Assembly (NCBI GenBank): GCA_964631945.1
Contig: CAZWAY010000025.1
Coordinates: forward strand, 1-64,000
Reading direction: 5' to 3'
Length of the DNA: 64,000 nucleotides
From: JABFRZ01 sp964631945
GTDB taxonomy: Bacteria; Planctomycetota; UBA1135; GCA-002686595
Part shown: positions 25,304 to 33,104 of the stretch, in pieces
Position numbering within the stretch: the first letter of the stretch is position 1
Layout of the letters: the number at the start of each line of letters is the position of its first letter
Notes under the pieces: generated by a model
Database searches by the model: none
Seen by the model: the letters and a program-made list of their open reading frames with translations, nothing else
Told to the model about the DNA's origin: nothing
Position numbers and translations under genes: made by a program

Positions 25304-25519
25304 ATGAAGAAGCTGCTGTTGGGTCTGTGTCTGGCTGGTCTCGGCGTCGCCTGCCGCGCTTCGGGCGCGAACATGCACGACTCGTCCTGCACCGGCAAGG
25401 ACTGCGCGGACTGCGCGACGGGCTGCACCGAGATGCCGAAGGACGCCACCTGCACGGGCGAGGGTCAGTGCAGCGGCGAAGCCAAGGTCTGCCCGGTCAC
25501 GGGCAAGGCCATGAACTAG
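25304..25519 (+). CDS. Cys-rich small lipoprotein, possible metal binder
   Basis: A 71-aa protein with a signal peptide ending in the lipobox LGVAC near residue 17. The mature 54 residues hold eight further Cys or more in short-spaced groups (SSCTGKDCADCATGC, ATCTGEGQC, KVCPVTGKAM). Such spacing suggests metal binding or disulfides in the envelope. No named family is recognised; the tail CPVTGKAM vaguely recalls YHS-type metal sites. It has its own strong terminator and a structured leader, so it is probably a monocistronic, well-expressed gene. It lies next to a metal-uptake cluster. Confidence 0.7.
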   Translation: MKKLLLGLCLAGLGVACRASGANMHDSSCTGKDCADCATGCTEMPKDATCTGEGQCSGEAKVCPVTGKAMN

Positions 25520-25537
25520 CGCCTAAGAACTAGCGCC
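25513..25537 (+). repeat. Two 11-bp direct repeats at a stop codon
   Basis: GAACTAGCGCC occurs at 25513-25523, spanning the lipoprotein stop codon, and again at 25527-25537 after the bases TAA. It is a simple local duplication with no obvious function. Confidence 0.55.
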
Positions 25538-25556
25538 GGACAACTCTGTCCGTCTT

Positions 25557-25603
25557 CGAACGGGGTCCGCGGAGCATCGCTCTGCGGGCCCCGTTCGGTT
25601 TTT
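25557..25603 (+). terminator. Strong Rho-independent terminator
   Basis: A 19-bp stem (25557-25575 with 25579-25597) has a 3-nt ATC loop and only two G-U type pairs, followed by TTTTT at 25599-25603. It lies 37 bp after the Cys-rich lipoprotein stop and separates that gene from the metal-uptake cluster. It is one of the three best intrinsic terminators in the window. Confidence 0.9.
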
Positions 25604-25675
25604 GCGGACGGCGACCTCCGCAGGGAGGAGATTGACGGGCCGAGGCCCAGGGGGCTCCAATGAGCGCCGGGGCGG

Positions 25676-26092
25676 TTGCCCCGCGTCATCGTGAAGCCTG
25701 GTCGCAGCCGAGGAGTCCTGGAGCGCCGCATCGGCTTCCTGTTGAGCGCGCTCGTGCTCTTGGTGTGGCCGGCGGCCTTCTGGCACGAGGTCACCACCGT
25801 CCACGAGGTCTGCGCGGAGCACGGCGAGCTCCTCGACGTGGGGCCCGTCGGCGCCGCGCCGGCGGATGCCGAGCACGCTCCGCTCCTGAGCGCCTGCTCG
25901 GACGAAGCCGCGCACGAGCCGTGTCCGTTCCTGACCCTCGCGCAGCCGTCCTCTGCCGCGCCCGAGGCGCGCGCGGCGGGCGAGCCGGTGTGCGCGCGGC
26001 CCGCGTTTGCTGTGCTCCCGAGCGCGGAGCGCCAGCTCTCCGTTCCGATCCTTTCCCTGGCTCCGAAGCACTCGCCGCCGGCGCTCGCCTAG
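25676..26092 (+). CDS. Small membrane protein with His/Cys motif, metal-uptake context
   Basis: A 138-aa protein. One membrane helix (IGFLLSALVLLVWPAAFW, about residues 19-36) is followed at once by the His/Cys-rich stretch HEVTTVHEVCAEHGEL, then by an Ala/Pro-rich extracytoplasmic tail with scattered Cys. The H-x6-H-x2-C-x2-HGE pattern could bind a transition metal. It begins the cluster that continues with an outer-membrane barrel and a zinc/manganese-type ABC importer. The start is uncertain: TTG at 25676 gives this length, and GTG at 25691 is an alternative. No named family is assigned. Confidence 0.55.
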   Translation: MPRVIVKPGRSRGVLERRIGFLLSALVLLVWPAAFWHEVTTVHEVCAEHGELLDVGPVGAAPADAEHAPLLSACSDEAAHEPCPFLTLAQPSSAAPEARAAGEPVCARPAFAVLPSAERQLSVPILSLAPKHSPPALA

Positions 26093-26243
26093 CTCGCGAT
26101 CCGCCTTGGGTTCCGTCGCGCCGCGACGCGCCCTGGCCCGGTCTCGACGACCGGGACGCGAGCCGCCGGTCTGCGCGGCTCTCCGCTTCGATTCGCTCCG
26201 TTCCAGGGCTCGTTCCGTGCGGGCCCGCAGCAGGGAAACGATC

Positions 26244-27488
26244 ATGCGTCCGCTCCACGTCGTCGCGGCGCTGTGCGCCTCGGGCCTCGGGCTCGCGGCC
26301 CAGGGCTCCCCGTTCCAGACGCCGGGCATGCCCGTCTACGGCCAGCAGGGCCAGACGCCGGACACCGGCCAGACCGACCGCTTCTCCAGCGTCTTCAACC
26401 CGGCCTTCTCCTTTATCGTCGACACCGTGGCCGACTACCTCGACGCGGGCGACGCGGCGGCGGCCGATGGCTTCGACGCGCGCCTGCGCGTGCTCGAGTT
26501 CGCCGCCAACTCGTGGGTCGATCCCAACGCCTGGGCCTACTTCGTGGGCGCGGCCGACGCGGACGCGCTCGACATCGAGGAGGCCGCGGTGCACTACACC
26601 GGCCTCGGCGGCAACCACACGCTGCGCTTCGGGCGCTTCTTCATCGACTTCGGCAAGCAGATGCAGATCCACGTGCACGAGCTGCGCACGCTGGAACGCC
26701 CGCTCGCACTGCGTGCGCTGCTGGGCGAGGAGATCAAGGGCGACGGCGCGCAGTGGGACTGCTGGACCTCGGTCGGGGACGAGACCGTCGTGCGCTGGTC
26801 GCTGGGCGCGTTCAGGAGCCTGCTGCCGGAGGCGCGCGAGTTCCCCGCGCTCGACTCGGCCGGCGAGCCGCTCGCGCAGGAGGTCGCCGAGCGCGAGGAC
26901 GCCGGGGACTTCAACTTCACCGCGCGCGTGACGGGCTTCCGCGACATCGGCGACAGCGGGGTGTTCCAGCTGGGCGCGTCGCTGCGGGCCCTGCCGGCCT
27001 TCCGCTTCGTCGACGCCACCGATGGCCTGTCGCAGGACGGTCTCTCCAGCCAACTCTTCGGCCTGGACGTGAGCTACGGCTGGACCGGCGCGACCGGCGA
27101 GACGCGTCTCACGCTGGGGGGCGAGTTCTTGCTCAGCACGGGCGACAGCGCGGCGCGCGTCAGCGATCCCGACACCACGCCGAACTCGGGCGACGAGACC
27201 CTGGCCGTGGTGGACCAGGACCTCACGGGCTGGTTCGCCTTCGGCGACTACGCCTGGAGTCGCTTCGACAGCGCGGGCCTGCAGTTCTCGAGGGTCGAGC
27301 TGCCCGACGGCAACCGCACCGGGGCGCACGAGATCGAGGCCTACTACACGCACCTCCTGTCCGAGTTCCACCGCCTGCGCTTCGGGCTGAGCTCGGCCGA
27401 CCTGGCCGACGGCGGCGACGACGATCTGCGCGTGGCGCTCCAGTACACGGCCACGTTGGGGGCACACGGACACGGGGTCAGCTTCTAG
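26244..27488 (+). CDS. Putative outer-membrane beta-barrel (porin-like) in metal-uptake cluster
   Basis: A 414-aa protein with a signal peptide (MRPLHVVAALCASGLGLAAQG). The body alternates polar and aromatic residues in amphipathic strands (HTLRFGRFFIDFGKQMQIHVHEL, ETRLTLGGEFLLSTG, HRLRFGLSSADL, DDLRVALQYTATLG) and ends in GVSF, with a terminal Phe as usual for outer-membrane barrels. A His-rich HVHELR stretch lies near residue 145. It is 12 bp upstream of the binding-protein gene, so it is likely an outer-membrane entry route for the same metal. The substrate is inferred from the neighbours only. Confidence 0.7.
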   Translation: MRPLHVVAALCASGLGLAAQGSPFQTPGMPVYGQQGQTPDTGQTDRFSSVFNPAFSFIVDTVADYLDAGDAAAADGFDARLRVLEFAANSWVDPNAWAYFVGAADADALDIEEAAVHYTGLGGNHTLRFGRFFIDFGKQMQIHVHELRTLERPLALRALLGEEIKGDGAQWDCWTSVGDETVVRWSLGAFRSLLPEAREFPALDSAGEPLAQEVAEREDAGDFNFTARVTGFRDIGDSGVFQLGASLRALPAFRFVDATDGLSQDGLSSQLFGLDVSYGWTGATGETRLTLGGEFLLSTGDSAARVSDPDTTPNSGDETLAVVDQDLTGWFAFGDYAWSRFDSAGLQFSRVELPDGNRTGAHEIEAYYTHLLSEFHRLRFGLSSADLADGGDDDLRVALQYTATLGAHGHGVSF

Positions 27489-27500
27489 GGAGTCACACAC

Positions 27501-28442
27501 ATGAGCACCATCGATCGAATCGCGGCCGTCGCCCTCGTCTGCCTGTTCCCGTGCCTCGCGGCGCGCGCCGGCGGCGCGCCCGCCGGGCCCCTGCGCGTCG
27601 TCACGACCCTCCCGGATCTCGCCGACATCGCGCGCGAGATCGGGGGCGAGCGCGTCTCCGTGGAGAGCATCTACAAGGGCAAGGAGAACACCCACGCCAT
27701 GACCGCCAAGCCCTCGCACCTGGTGGCGCTCAGCAAGGCGGACGTGTTCGTCCAGGTGGGGTTGTCGCTCGAGACGAGCTTCGTGCCCGGCCTGCTGGAG
27801 GCGGCGCGCAACCCGCGCATCCAGTCCGGCGCGCCCGGCCTGGTGACCGTCTCGGAGGGCTGGACGGCGCTGGACGTGCCCACCGACCTCTCGCGCAAGG
27901 CGGGCGACGTGCACCCGCAGGGCAATCCGCACATGAACCTGGACCCGCGCGCGGGCGAGCACATCGCGGATCGGATCCTGGCCGGGCTCGTGGCCGTCGA
28001 TCCCGCCGGCAAGGCGACCTACGAGGCGCGGCACGCCGACTACGTCGCGCGCGTGCGCGCCGCCAAGGCGCGCTGGGACGCCAGCGGGGCGCTCTGGAAG
28101 GAGAAGCGCGTGGTCGTCTACCACCAGGAGTACGACTACTTGATCGCGCACTACGGGCTGGTGCTCGAGGGCAAGATCGAGCCCAAGCCGGGCATCCCGC
28201 CCACGCCCAACCACGTGGCCGAGCTGATCGGCGCCATCCGGCGCGACCATGCGAGCGCGATCCTGACCGCGGTCTGGTCGAACAACGACACGGTCGCGCG
28301 CATCGCGGAAGAGAGCGGGGCCAAGGCCGTCGTGGTCCCCAACATGTGCGGCGGACTGCCGGGCACGGACACCTGGATCGGGATGATGGACGTGCTGCAC
28401 CAGCGCGTCGCGGCGGTCCTGGGGGGTCCGGCCGGTGGGTAG
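27501..28442 (+). CDS. Metal ABC transporter substrate-binding protein (ZnuA/TroA type)
   Basis: A 313-aa periplasmic cluster A-I binding protein. After the signal peptide it starts with the usual PLRVVTTLPDLADIAREIGGERVSVESI. The metal ligands expected for this group are present: His in GKENTHAMTAKPS, His in GNPHMNLDP, an acidic/His region VVYHQEYDYLIAHYGL, and a final acidic ligand in TAVWSNNDTVA. The long His-rich loop of typical ZnuA is missing, so zinc and manganese both remain possible. The gene overlaps the ATPase gene by 8 bp. Confidence 0.92.
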   Translation: MSTIDRIAAVALVCLFPCLAARAGGAPAGPLRVVTTLPDLADIAREIGGERVSVESIYKGKENTHAMTAKPSHLVALSKADVFVQVGLSLETSFVPGLLEAARNPRIQSGAPGLVTVSEGWTALDVPTDLSRKAGDVHPQGNPHMNLDPRAGEHIADRILAGLVAVDPAGKATYEARHADYVARVRAAKARWDASGALWKEKRVVVYHQEYDYLIAHYGLVLEGKIEPKPGIPPTPNHVAELIGAIRRDHASAILTAVWSNNDTVARIAEESGAKAVVVPNMCGGLPGTDTWIGMMDVLHQRVAAVLGGPAGG

Positions 28443-29184
28443 CCCGGCGGCACGCGGGGCCGCGCCGGCCAGCACGGCCGAACTCCTGCGCCTGGAGCAG
28501 GTGAGTTTCGGCTACGAAGGGCGAGCGATCCTCGGCGGGGTCGATCTGACCGTCGGCCCGCGCGAGTTCCTGGGCATCGTCGGTCCGAACGGCGCGGGCA
28601 AGACCACGCTGTTCCGCGGCCTGCTGGGGCTGTTGCGGCCGCTCTCCGGTCGCGTGCAGCGCGCACCCGCGAGCGTGGGCTACGTGCCGCAGCGCGAGGG
28701 GCTGGACGCGCTCTTCCCGCTGCGCGTCGACGAGGTCGTGCGCATGGGGGCCGGCGGGCGGCTCGGCGGCCTGCGCACCCTGCCCAAGGCCGAGCACGCG
28801 CTGGCGCACGATTGTCTGCTGCGGGTCGGGCTGGTGGAGCGCGCGCACGCGCCCTTCGCCTCGCTCTCCGGCGGGCAGCGCCAGCGCGTGCTGATCGCGC
28901 GCGCGCTGATGGCGCGTCCCAGGTTGCTCTTGCTCGACGAGCCGACCAGCGGCGTGGATCGCGCGGCGCGACGCGTCATCCTGGAGCTCCTGCAGGAGCT
29001 CCACGCCCAGGGCGGCCTGGCGATCCTGCTCGTCAGCCACGAACTCGCGCTGCTGCGCGAGGCGGTCCAGGAGGTGCTGTGGGTCGCCGGGGGTCGGGTC
29101 GAGCGCCGCGCGGCGCGCGACCTCCTGAAGCCGGAGAACCTCGACCAGCTCTTCGCCGCCATCGGCGCGGGGGAGCTCGAATGA
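28435..29184 (+). CDS. Metal ABC transporter ATP-binding protein
   Basis: A 249-aa ATPase of the ZnuC/TroB group. It has Walker A GPNGAGKTT, signature LSGGQRQRVLIARAL, Walker B RLLLLDEPTSGVD and the switch His in LLVSHEL. It energises import by the permease encoded next. The start is GTG at 28435, inside the end of the binding-protein gene, and the first 15 residues are a low-complexity leader. The stop overlaps the permease ATG (ATGA). Confidence 0.94.
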   Translation: MGSPAARGAAPASTAELLRLEQVSFGYEGRAILGGVDLTVGPREFLGIVGPNGAGKTTLFRGLLGLLRPLSGRVQRAPASVGYVPQREGLDALFPLRVDEVVRMGAGGRLGGLRTLPKAEHALAHDCLLRVGLVERAHAPFASLSGGQRQRVLIARALMARPRLLLLDEPTSGVDRAARRVILELLQELHAQGGLAILLVSHELALLREAVQEVLWVAGGRVERRAARDLLKPENLDQLFAAIGAGELE

Positions 29185-30110
29185 GCCCCGCGCTCGCGCT
29201 GGTCCGGGTGGCGCTCGAGGACGTCGGCTGGGGTACGCGCATCGAGCTCTTCCGCTACGCGCTCGCGGCCGCGCTCGTGGCCGGGCTGGTGTGTCCGCTG
29301 GTGGGTGGCTGGCTGCTCGTGCGGCGCACGAGCTTCTACGGCATCACGCTGCCGCAGTTCGCCACGGCCGGGGTCGTGTTCGGGTTCATGCTCTTGCCGT
29401 GGTGGATCGAGGCCATCGGGCTGGGCGGCCTGAGCGTCGACGAGGCGCTCTCCGACAGCCACGCCGCCATGAACTTCCACCTGGCCTGGGCCTCGGCCTT
29501 CACCTTCGGCGGGCTGGCCTTCCTGGTGTGGCTCGGGCGGCGCGGGGTGGGTTCGGAGATCGGGCGCGTGGCCGCGGCCTTCGCGATCGCCAACGCCGCC
29601 ACGGTGATCTTCGGCCGGCTCGCGCCGGCTGGACGCTCCTTCGTGGACGAACTCCTGTCGGGCGAGATCCTGGGCGTGGGCGTGCACCAGCTCGAGGTCC
29701 TGGCCGCCTTCTACGGACTCGTGCTGGCGCTGCTGGTCTTCTTCCGGCACGACTTCCTGCTGGTGAGCTTCGACCGCGACCTGGCCTTCGTGCTGGGGAA
29801 GCGCGTGACCGCCTTCGAGCTCCTGCTGATCTCGATGATCGGCGTCACGGTCTCGGTCGGCACGATGATCTTCGGGCCCACGCTGCTGTTCGGCCTGCTG
29901 GTCGTGCCACCGCTCGTCGCGCGCCAGTGGGCCCGCTCGATGTCCGGCTTCCAGGCGCTCTCGGCCGGACTCGGGCTGCTCTCGGTGGTGAGCGGCGTGC
30001 TGGTCTCGTTCGAGTTCGACCTGCCGCTGGGAGCGGCGATCGTGGGCGCGTCGGCCCTGATGCTCTTGCCGAGACCGCTGCTGTCGGCGTTCCTGCGCCC
30101 ACGCCCGTGA
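29181..30110 (+). CDS. Metal ABC transporter permease (ZnuB/TroC type)
   Basis: A 309-aa integral membrane protein of the ABC-3 family, with about eight hydrophobic segments. Recognisable blocks are ALAAALVAGLVCPLVGGWLLVRRTSFYGITLPQFATAGVVFG near the N-terminus and ISMIGVTVSVGTMIFGPTLLFGLLVVPPLVARQWARS in the C-terminal half, the coupling region. A single permease gene means it works as a homodimer. It completes the SBP-ATPase-permease operon; the next gene is convergent. Confidence 0.93.
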   Translation: MSPALALVRVALEDVGWGTRIELFRYALAAALVAGLVCPLVGGWLLVRRTSFYGITLPQFATAGVVFGFMLLPWWIEAIGLGGLSVDEALSDSHAAMNFHLAWASAFTFGGLAFLVWLGRRGVGSEIGRVAAAFAIANAATVIFGRLAPAGRSFVDELLSGEILGVGVHQLEVLAAFYGLVLALLVFFRHDFLLVSFDRDLAFVLGKRVTAFELLLISMIGVTVSVGTMIFGPTLLFGLLVVPPLVARQWARSMSGFQALSAGLGLLSVVSGVLVSFEFDLPLGAAIVGASALMLLPRPLLSAFLRPRP

Positions 30111-30135
30111 GGCCGGCGCGCGCCGGCCGGGCCGG

Positions 30136-30588
30136 CTATTCCGGACGCGGAACGGGCGTGTGCTCCATCAGCTCGACGTCGAACGTCACCGCCGCGTCGG
30201 GCGGGATGCGCGGCGGCCGTCCATCGGCGCCGAAGGCGAGCGCGCTCGGGACCTGCAGGCGTCGCCGTCCGAACAAGCGCATGCCGACCACGCCGAGCTC
30301 CAGTCCGCGCGGGACCGTGCCAGCGCCCACCTCGAATTGCAGCGGCTGGCCCGTGACCTGGCTCGACTCGACCAGGGTGCGATCCGCCAGGCGCAGCTCG
30401 TAGTGCAGCGCCACCGTGTCACCCGGGGCGACCTCGGGCCCCTCGTCCGGGACGACCAGGTCCCGCACCACCAGGCCGGACTCGTACGTGACGGCGTCGT
30501 AGTGCGGCGGAGTGGGGCGGAACCAGGAGCACCCCGCTAGCAGACAGGCGGCCAGGAGCCAGACGATTCGCAGCTGCAGGGGGCGCAT
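30136..30588 (-). CDS. FKBP-type peptidyl-prolyl isomerase lipoprotein
   Basis: A 150-aa lipoprotein (lipobox LLAGC near residue 19) with a single FKBP domain: VAPGDTVALHYELRLADRTLVESS, PLQFEVGAGTVPRGLELGVVGMRLFGRRRLQVPSALAFGADG and VTFDVELMEH. These match the conserved FKBP strands; in place of the usual G-x-x-x-P-x-x-Y-G-Y loop it has ALAFGADGRPPRIPP. It probably assists folding of exported proteins at a membrane surface. It is convergent with the metal permease gene. Confidence 0.88.
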   Translation of the reverse strand: MRPLQLRIVWLLAACLLAGCSWFRPTPPHYDAVTYESGLVVRDLVVPDEGPEVAPGDTVALHYELRLADRTLVESSQVTGQPLQFEVGAGTVPRGLELGVVGMRLFGRRRLQVPSALAFGADGRPPRIPPDAAVTFDVELMEHTPVPRPE

Positions 30589-30614
30589 GGGAGGGGCCGG
30601 TGCGAGGCTGCCGG

Positions 30615-30628
30615 CGACGATATCGTCG
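30615..30628. promoter_or_regulatory. 14-bp palindrome containing a -10-like hexamer
   Basis: CGACGATATCGTCG is a perfect palindrome 27 bp upstream of the FKBP lipoprotein start. Read on the minus strand it holds TATCGT, the same hexamer found at other starts in the window, here with a 28-nt leader. It could be promoter and operator in one. Confidence 0.35.
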
Positions 30629-30640
30629 GCCAGGCCGGCA

Positions 30641-30680
30641 AGAAAGCGCGGGCCCCATCCGAGTTCGGAGGGGGCCCGCG
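30641..30680 (-). terminator. Intrinsic terminator of the sigma/anti-sigma operon
   Basis: CGCGGGCCCC (30647-30656) pairs perfectly with GGGGCCCGCG (30671-30680); the loop is 14 nt. On the minus strand the stem is followed by CTTTCTT. It lies about 55 bp after the stop at 30734, so it fits as the end of the minus-strand operon from 32897. Confidence 0.7.
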
Positions 30681-30733
30681 GCTGTGCGGGTGCCGAGCCG
30701 TCCCCGCTGGCGGGAGCGGACGGCCGCGAGGGA

Positions 30734-31561
30734 TCAGTAGCGGTTGATCTGCGCGCGAGCGCGCAGCTTGTCGGCGCCGGCGTCGGTCAGGGCGGTCAGG
30801 TCGGCCAGCGCGATGCGGATGACCAGGTTCTGCTCGCGCACGTCCTCACCCGTCGTGAAGACGAAGGCCGAGATCGCGTCCGGGCGGGTCTCGAGCGACC
30901 CTTCGTCGGCGCCGAAGCCGAGCTCGAACTCGCCGTCCCTGCTCTGGAAGTTCTGGGTCAGGGTGCGGTGCCGGCCGCTCAGGCGCAGCGCCACGGTGAA
31001 GGTGTCGCGCGGCGTGAGGCCCTCGATGCGCGGCGCATGGCGCGCGAGCGTGCGCAGCACGACGTCGACTACCTGGTCGACCGCCGCCGGGTCGATCTCG
31101 AGCGCCACCGGCGCGGCCAGCCGCAGACGTCGGAACAGCGGTCCGTTCTCCCCGAGCTGGCCGCGCACCTCGCCGCGCATGCGCTCCCACTCGTCGTCGG
31201 TGGGCTGGTCGCCCTGGGCGGGCTCGCTGGCGCCCTGCCGCTTGACCAGCGGGAGCGCGGCGTCCAGCGCGAAGAACAAACCGACCTCGGGCACGTGGAA
31301 GGCGCGGGAGTGCTCCACGGTCGAGTCGTTGGCCCACAGCCGGGTGACCAGCCCGTGCACCTGCATTCCTTGCTGGCGCGTGCGCGTCGTTTGCTCGCCC
31401 GCGAAGGCCTGGTCGAGCGAGTCGACCAGGATGCGGCGCAGGATCTCGGTGCCCTCGGCCGTGGCCGCCGAGGTGTTCTGGGGCGGGAAAACGGGGGCGT
31501 GGGCCGACAGGGGGCCCGCGCCGAGGGTCGCGGCGGCGGCGAGGAGGGTGGTGAGGAGCAT
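30734..31561 (-). CDS. Secreted protein of unknown function in sigma-factor operon
   Basis: A 275-aa protein with a signal peptide (MLLTTLLAAAATLGAGPLSAHA). The mature part shows mixed helices and strands, for example RQQGMQVHGLVTRLWANDSTVEHSRAFHVPEVGLFFALDAALPLV and FTVALRLSGRHRTLTQNF. No motif of a known enzyme was found. It is the third gene after an ECF sigma factor and a putative anti-sigma factor, 22 bp downstream of the latter, and is closed by a terminator. It may be a sensor partner or target of that system. Confidence 0.65.
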   Translation of the reverse strand: MLLTTLLAAAATLGAGPLSAHAPVFPPQNTSAATAEGTEILRRILVDSLDQAFAGEQTTRTRQQGMQVHGLVTRLWANDSTVEHSRAFHVPEVGLFFALDAALPLVKRQGASEPAQGDQPTDDEWERMRGEVRGQLGENGPLFRRLRLAAPVALEIDPAAVDQVVDVVLRTLARHAPRIEGLTPRDTFTVALRLSGRHRTLTQNFQSRDGEFELGFGADEGSLETRPDAISAFVFTTGEDVREQNLVIRIALADLTALTDAGADKLRARAQINRY

Positions 31562-31583
31562 GGCGGTGCGGTTGGAAAGGGAC

Positions 31584-32324
31584 CTAGCGGTTCGGGGTGG
31601 GCAGGTAGGAGGCCATCTGCGTGAGCGCCTGGCGCGTCTCCTGGTCGGCGCGCGCGGCCTCGCGGCCGAGCGTGGCGAGACGCGTGTCCCAGGTGCGCTC
31701 CTTCTGGGCGAGCGCCACGTCGACGGCCTGCGTCAGGCGCAGGAGTTCCTGCTGCAGCTCCTGGCGCGACATCTGCGAGTAGCGCTCGAGCAGGTCTTCC
31801 TGGCTCTGTTCCAGGTTCGCGGAGCGCAGCGCGACCTCCTGGGCGGCGATCGCGCGCACCTCGTCCTGCCAGCCGGGGCGGGGCGCGCTCGCGGCCGGAG
31901 GCGCGCCGGGCAGGGCGAAGTCGAGCTGCAGACGACCGCCCTCGAAGCTCGCGCGCGCGCTCAGCAGGCTGAGCGTGAAGAGCAGCGCGGCCGCCGCGCC
32001 CGAGAGCAGCGCGCTCCAGCGCACCAGTCGCTGGCGGCGCAGCGTGGCGCGCTCGCCGGAGCGTGCGTGCGGCGCCGGCGCCCCGGCCCGGGCCGCGATC
32101 GTGCGCGCGAGCTGGCGCGGATCCTCGCTGCTCGCGGGGGTCTCCCAGCGCGTGAGCAGGCGTTGCGTCTCGCGCAGCGCGGCGAGTTCCTCGCGGCACT
32201 CGCGGCACGCGCGCAGGTGTGCTTCCAGGGCCTCGCGCGCGGCGGGCTCGAGTTCTCCGTACAGGAAGCCCGCGAACTCGTCGCGCGCGCGGCCACAGGT
32301 GGGGGAAAGCGGTTCGTCGTGCAT
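31584..32324 (-). CDS. Putative anti-sigma factor (zinc-finger type)
   Basis: A 246-aa protein. The N-terminal 50 residues carry the ZAS-type zinc motif HLRACRECREELAALRETQRLL (H-x3-C-x2-C). A single membrane helix near residues 105-125 (SALLSGAAAALLFTLSLLS) follows. The periplasmic half is a Glu/Gln/Arg-rich coiled coil with AQEVALRSANLEQSQEDLLERYSQMSRQELQQELLRL. This layout suits a membrane anti-sigma factor that binds the sigma factor encoded 18 bp upstream. The sensed signal is unknown. Confidence 0.8.
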   Translation of the reverse strand: MHDEPLSPTCGRARDEFAGFLYGELEPAAREALEAHLRACRECREELAALRETQRLLTRWETPASSEDPRQLARTIAARAGAPAPHARSGERATLRRQRLVRWSALLSGAAAALLFTLSLLSARASFEGGRLQLDFALPGAPPAASAPRPGWQDEVRAIAAQEVALRSANLEQSQEDLLERYSQMSRQELQQELLRLTQAVDVALAQKERTWDTRLATLGREAARADQETRQALTQMASYLPTPNR

Positions 32325-32342
32325 GTGGGTTCCTCGTTCCCC

Positions 32343-32897
32343 TCAGGTCTCGAGCGTCGCCAGGCGCGTGCGCAAGAGCGACAGGCCGCGCGTCATGCGC
32401 GACTTCACGGTGGTCACGGGCGAGCCAAGGATCTCGGCGATGGCCGGGAAGGCCAGCTCGTGGTAGTGGCGCAGCACGACCACCTCGCGTTCGGAGGCCG
32501 GCAGCTCGAGCACGGCCTTGGCCACGATGTGGGCCACCTCGCGGTCGCGCGCCACGTGGAAGCCGGTCTCCTCGAGCACGTAATCGCCCTCGCGCTCGCG
32601 CACCGAGGCCTGCAGCGTGCGCGTGCGCACGGCCGAGTGGCGCTTGCGGTCGCGGCACAGGTTCAGCACCACGCGGTAGATCCAGGTCGAGAAGCGCGCG
32701 CGGCCCTCGAACTGGGCCAGGCCCTGGTAGGTCTTGAGCAGTGCCATCTGGCGGATGTCCTTGGCCTCCTCGAGATCGCCCAGGAGGCGCGTGGCGAGCT
32801 GGAGGATGGGCTCGTTCCAGCGGGCGACCATGGCCTCGAACGCCGACCCGTCTCCAGCCTGGAAGCGGAGCGCCAGTTCTTCGTCCGGGAGATCCAT
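32343..32897 (-). CDS. ECF-type RNA polymerase sigma factor
   Basis: A 184-aa group IV sigma factor. Region 2 is FQAGDGSAFEAMVARWNEPILQLATRLLGDLEEAKDIRQMALLKTYQGLAQFEGRARFSTWIYRVVLNLCRDRKR, ending with the typical F-S-T-W-I-Y-R segment. Region 4 contains LPASEREVVVLRHYHELAFPAIAEILGSPVTTVKSRMTRGLSLLR. It directs polymerase to promoters and is probably held by the adjacent anti-sigma factor. The start is ATG at 32897, with AGGGAG upstream; an in-frame ATG at 32963 lacks a ribosome site. Confidence 0.92.
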   Translation of the reverse strand: MDLPDEELALRFQAGDGSAFEAMVARWNEPILQLATRLLGDLEEAKDIRQMALLKTYQGLAQFEGRARFSTWIYRVVLNLCRDRKRHSAVRTRTLQASVREREGDYVLEETGFHVARDREVAHIVAKAVLELPASEREVVVLRHYHELAFPAIAEILGSPVTTVKSRMTRGLSLLRTRLATLET

Positions 32898-33091
32898 GGG
32901 CCCGATTTCGCTCCCTTGGACGGCCGCCGCGGGCAGAGGGACGGGGGAATCCGCGGGTCCCATGGGGCCGTGGCTACGGGCAACGGGCGGCCCTCGTTTG
33001 GCCGCGCGCGGCGGGGGCGGGCAAGGGAGGGTGCCAGGATCCCGCGGCGGGCAGGCGACCCGCAGGGTTCGCACGGGGCCGCGGCAGGCAC

Positions 33092-33097
33092 TACGCT
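33092..33097 (+). promoter_or_regulatory. Putative -10 element of a leaderless promoter
   Basis: TACGCT lies exactly 7 nt before the GTG at 33105 with no Shine-Dalgarno sequence. It fits the leaderless arrangement seen at several genes here. Confidence 0.4.
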
Positions 33098-33104
33098 CTT
33101 CGCC

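Noticed and set aside
26115..26155. Two short inverted repeats (GTCGCG-C-CGCGAC and CCCGGTC-GACCGGG) before the outer-membrane-barrel gene as a Zur box
   Set aside because: Zur sites are AT-rich in the centre with a different spacing. Such short GC palindromes are expected by chance here.
30744..33104. N-terminal 780-codon extension of the plus-strand gene ending at 34340
   Set aside because: The extension runs antisense through the sigma/anti-sigma operon and lacks a fold. The signal peptide at GTG 33105 marks the real start.
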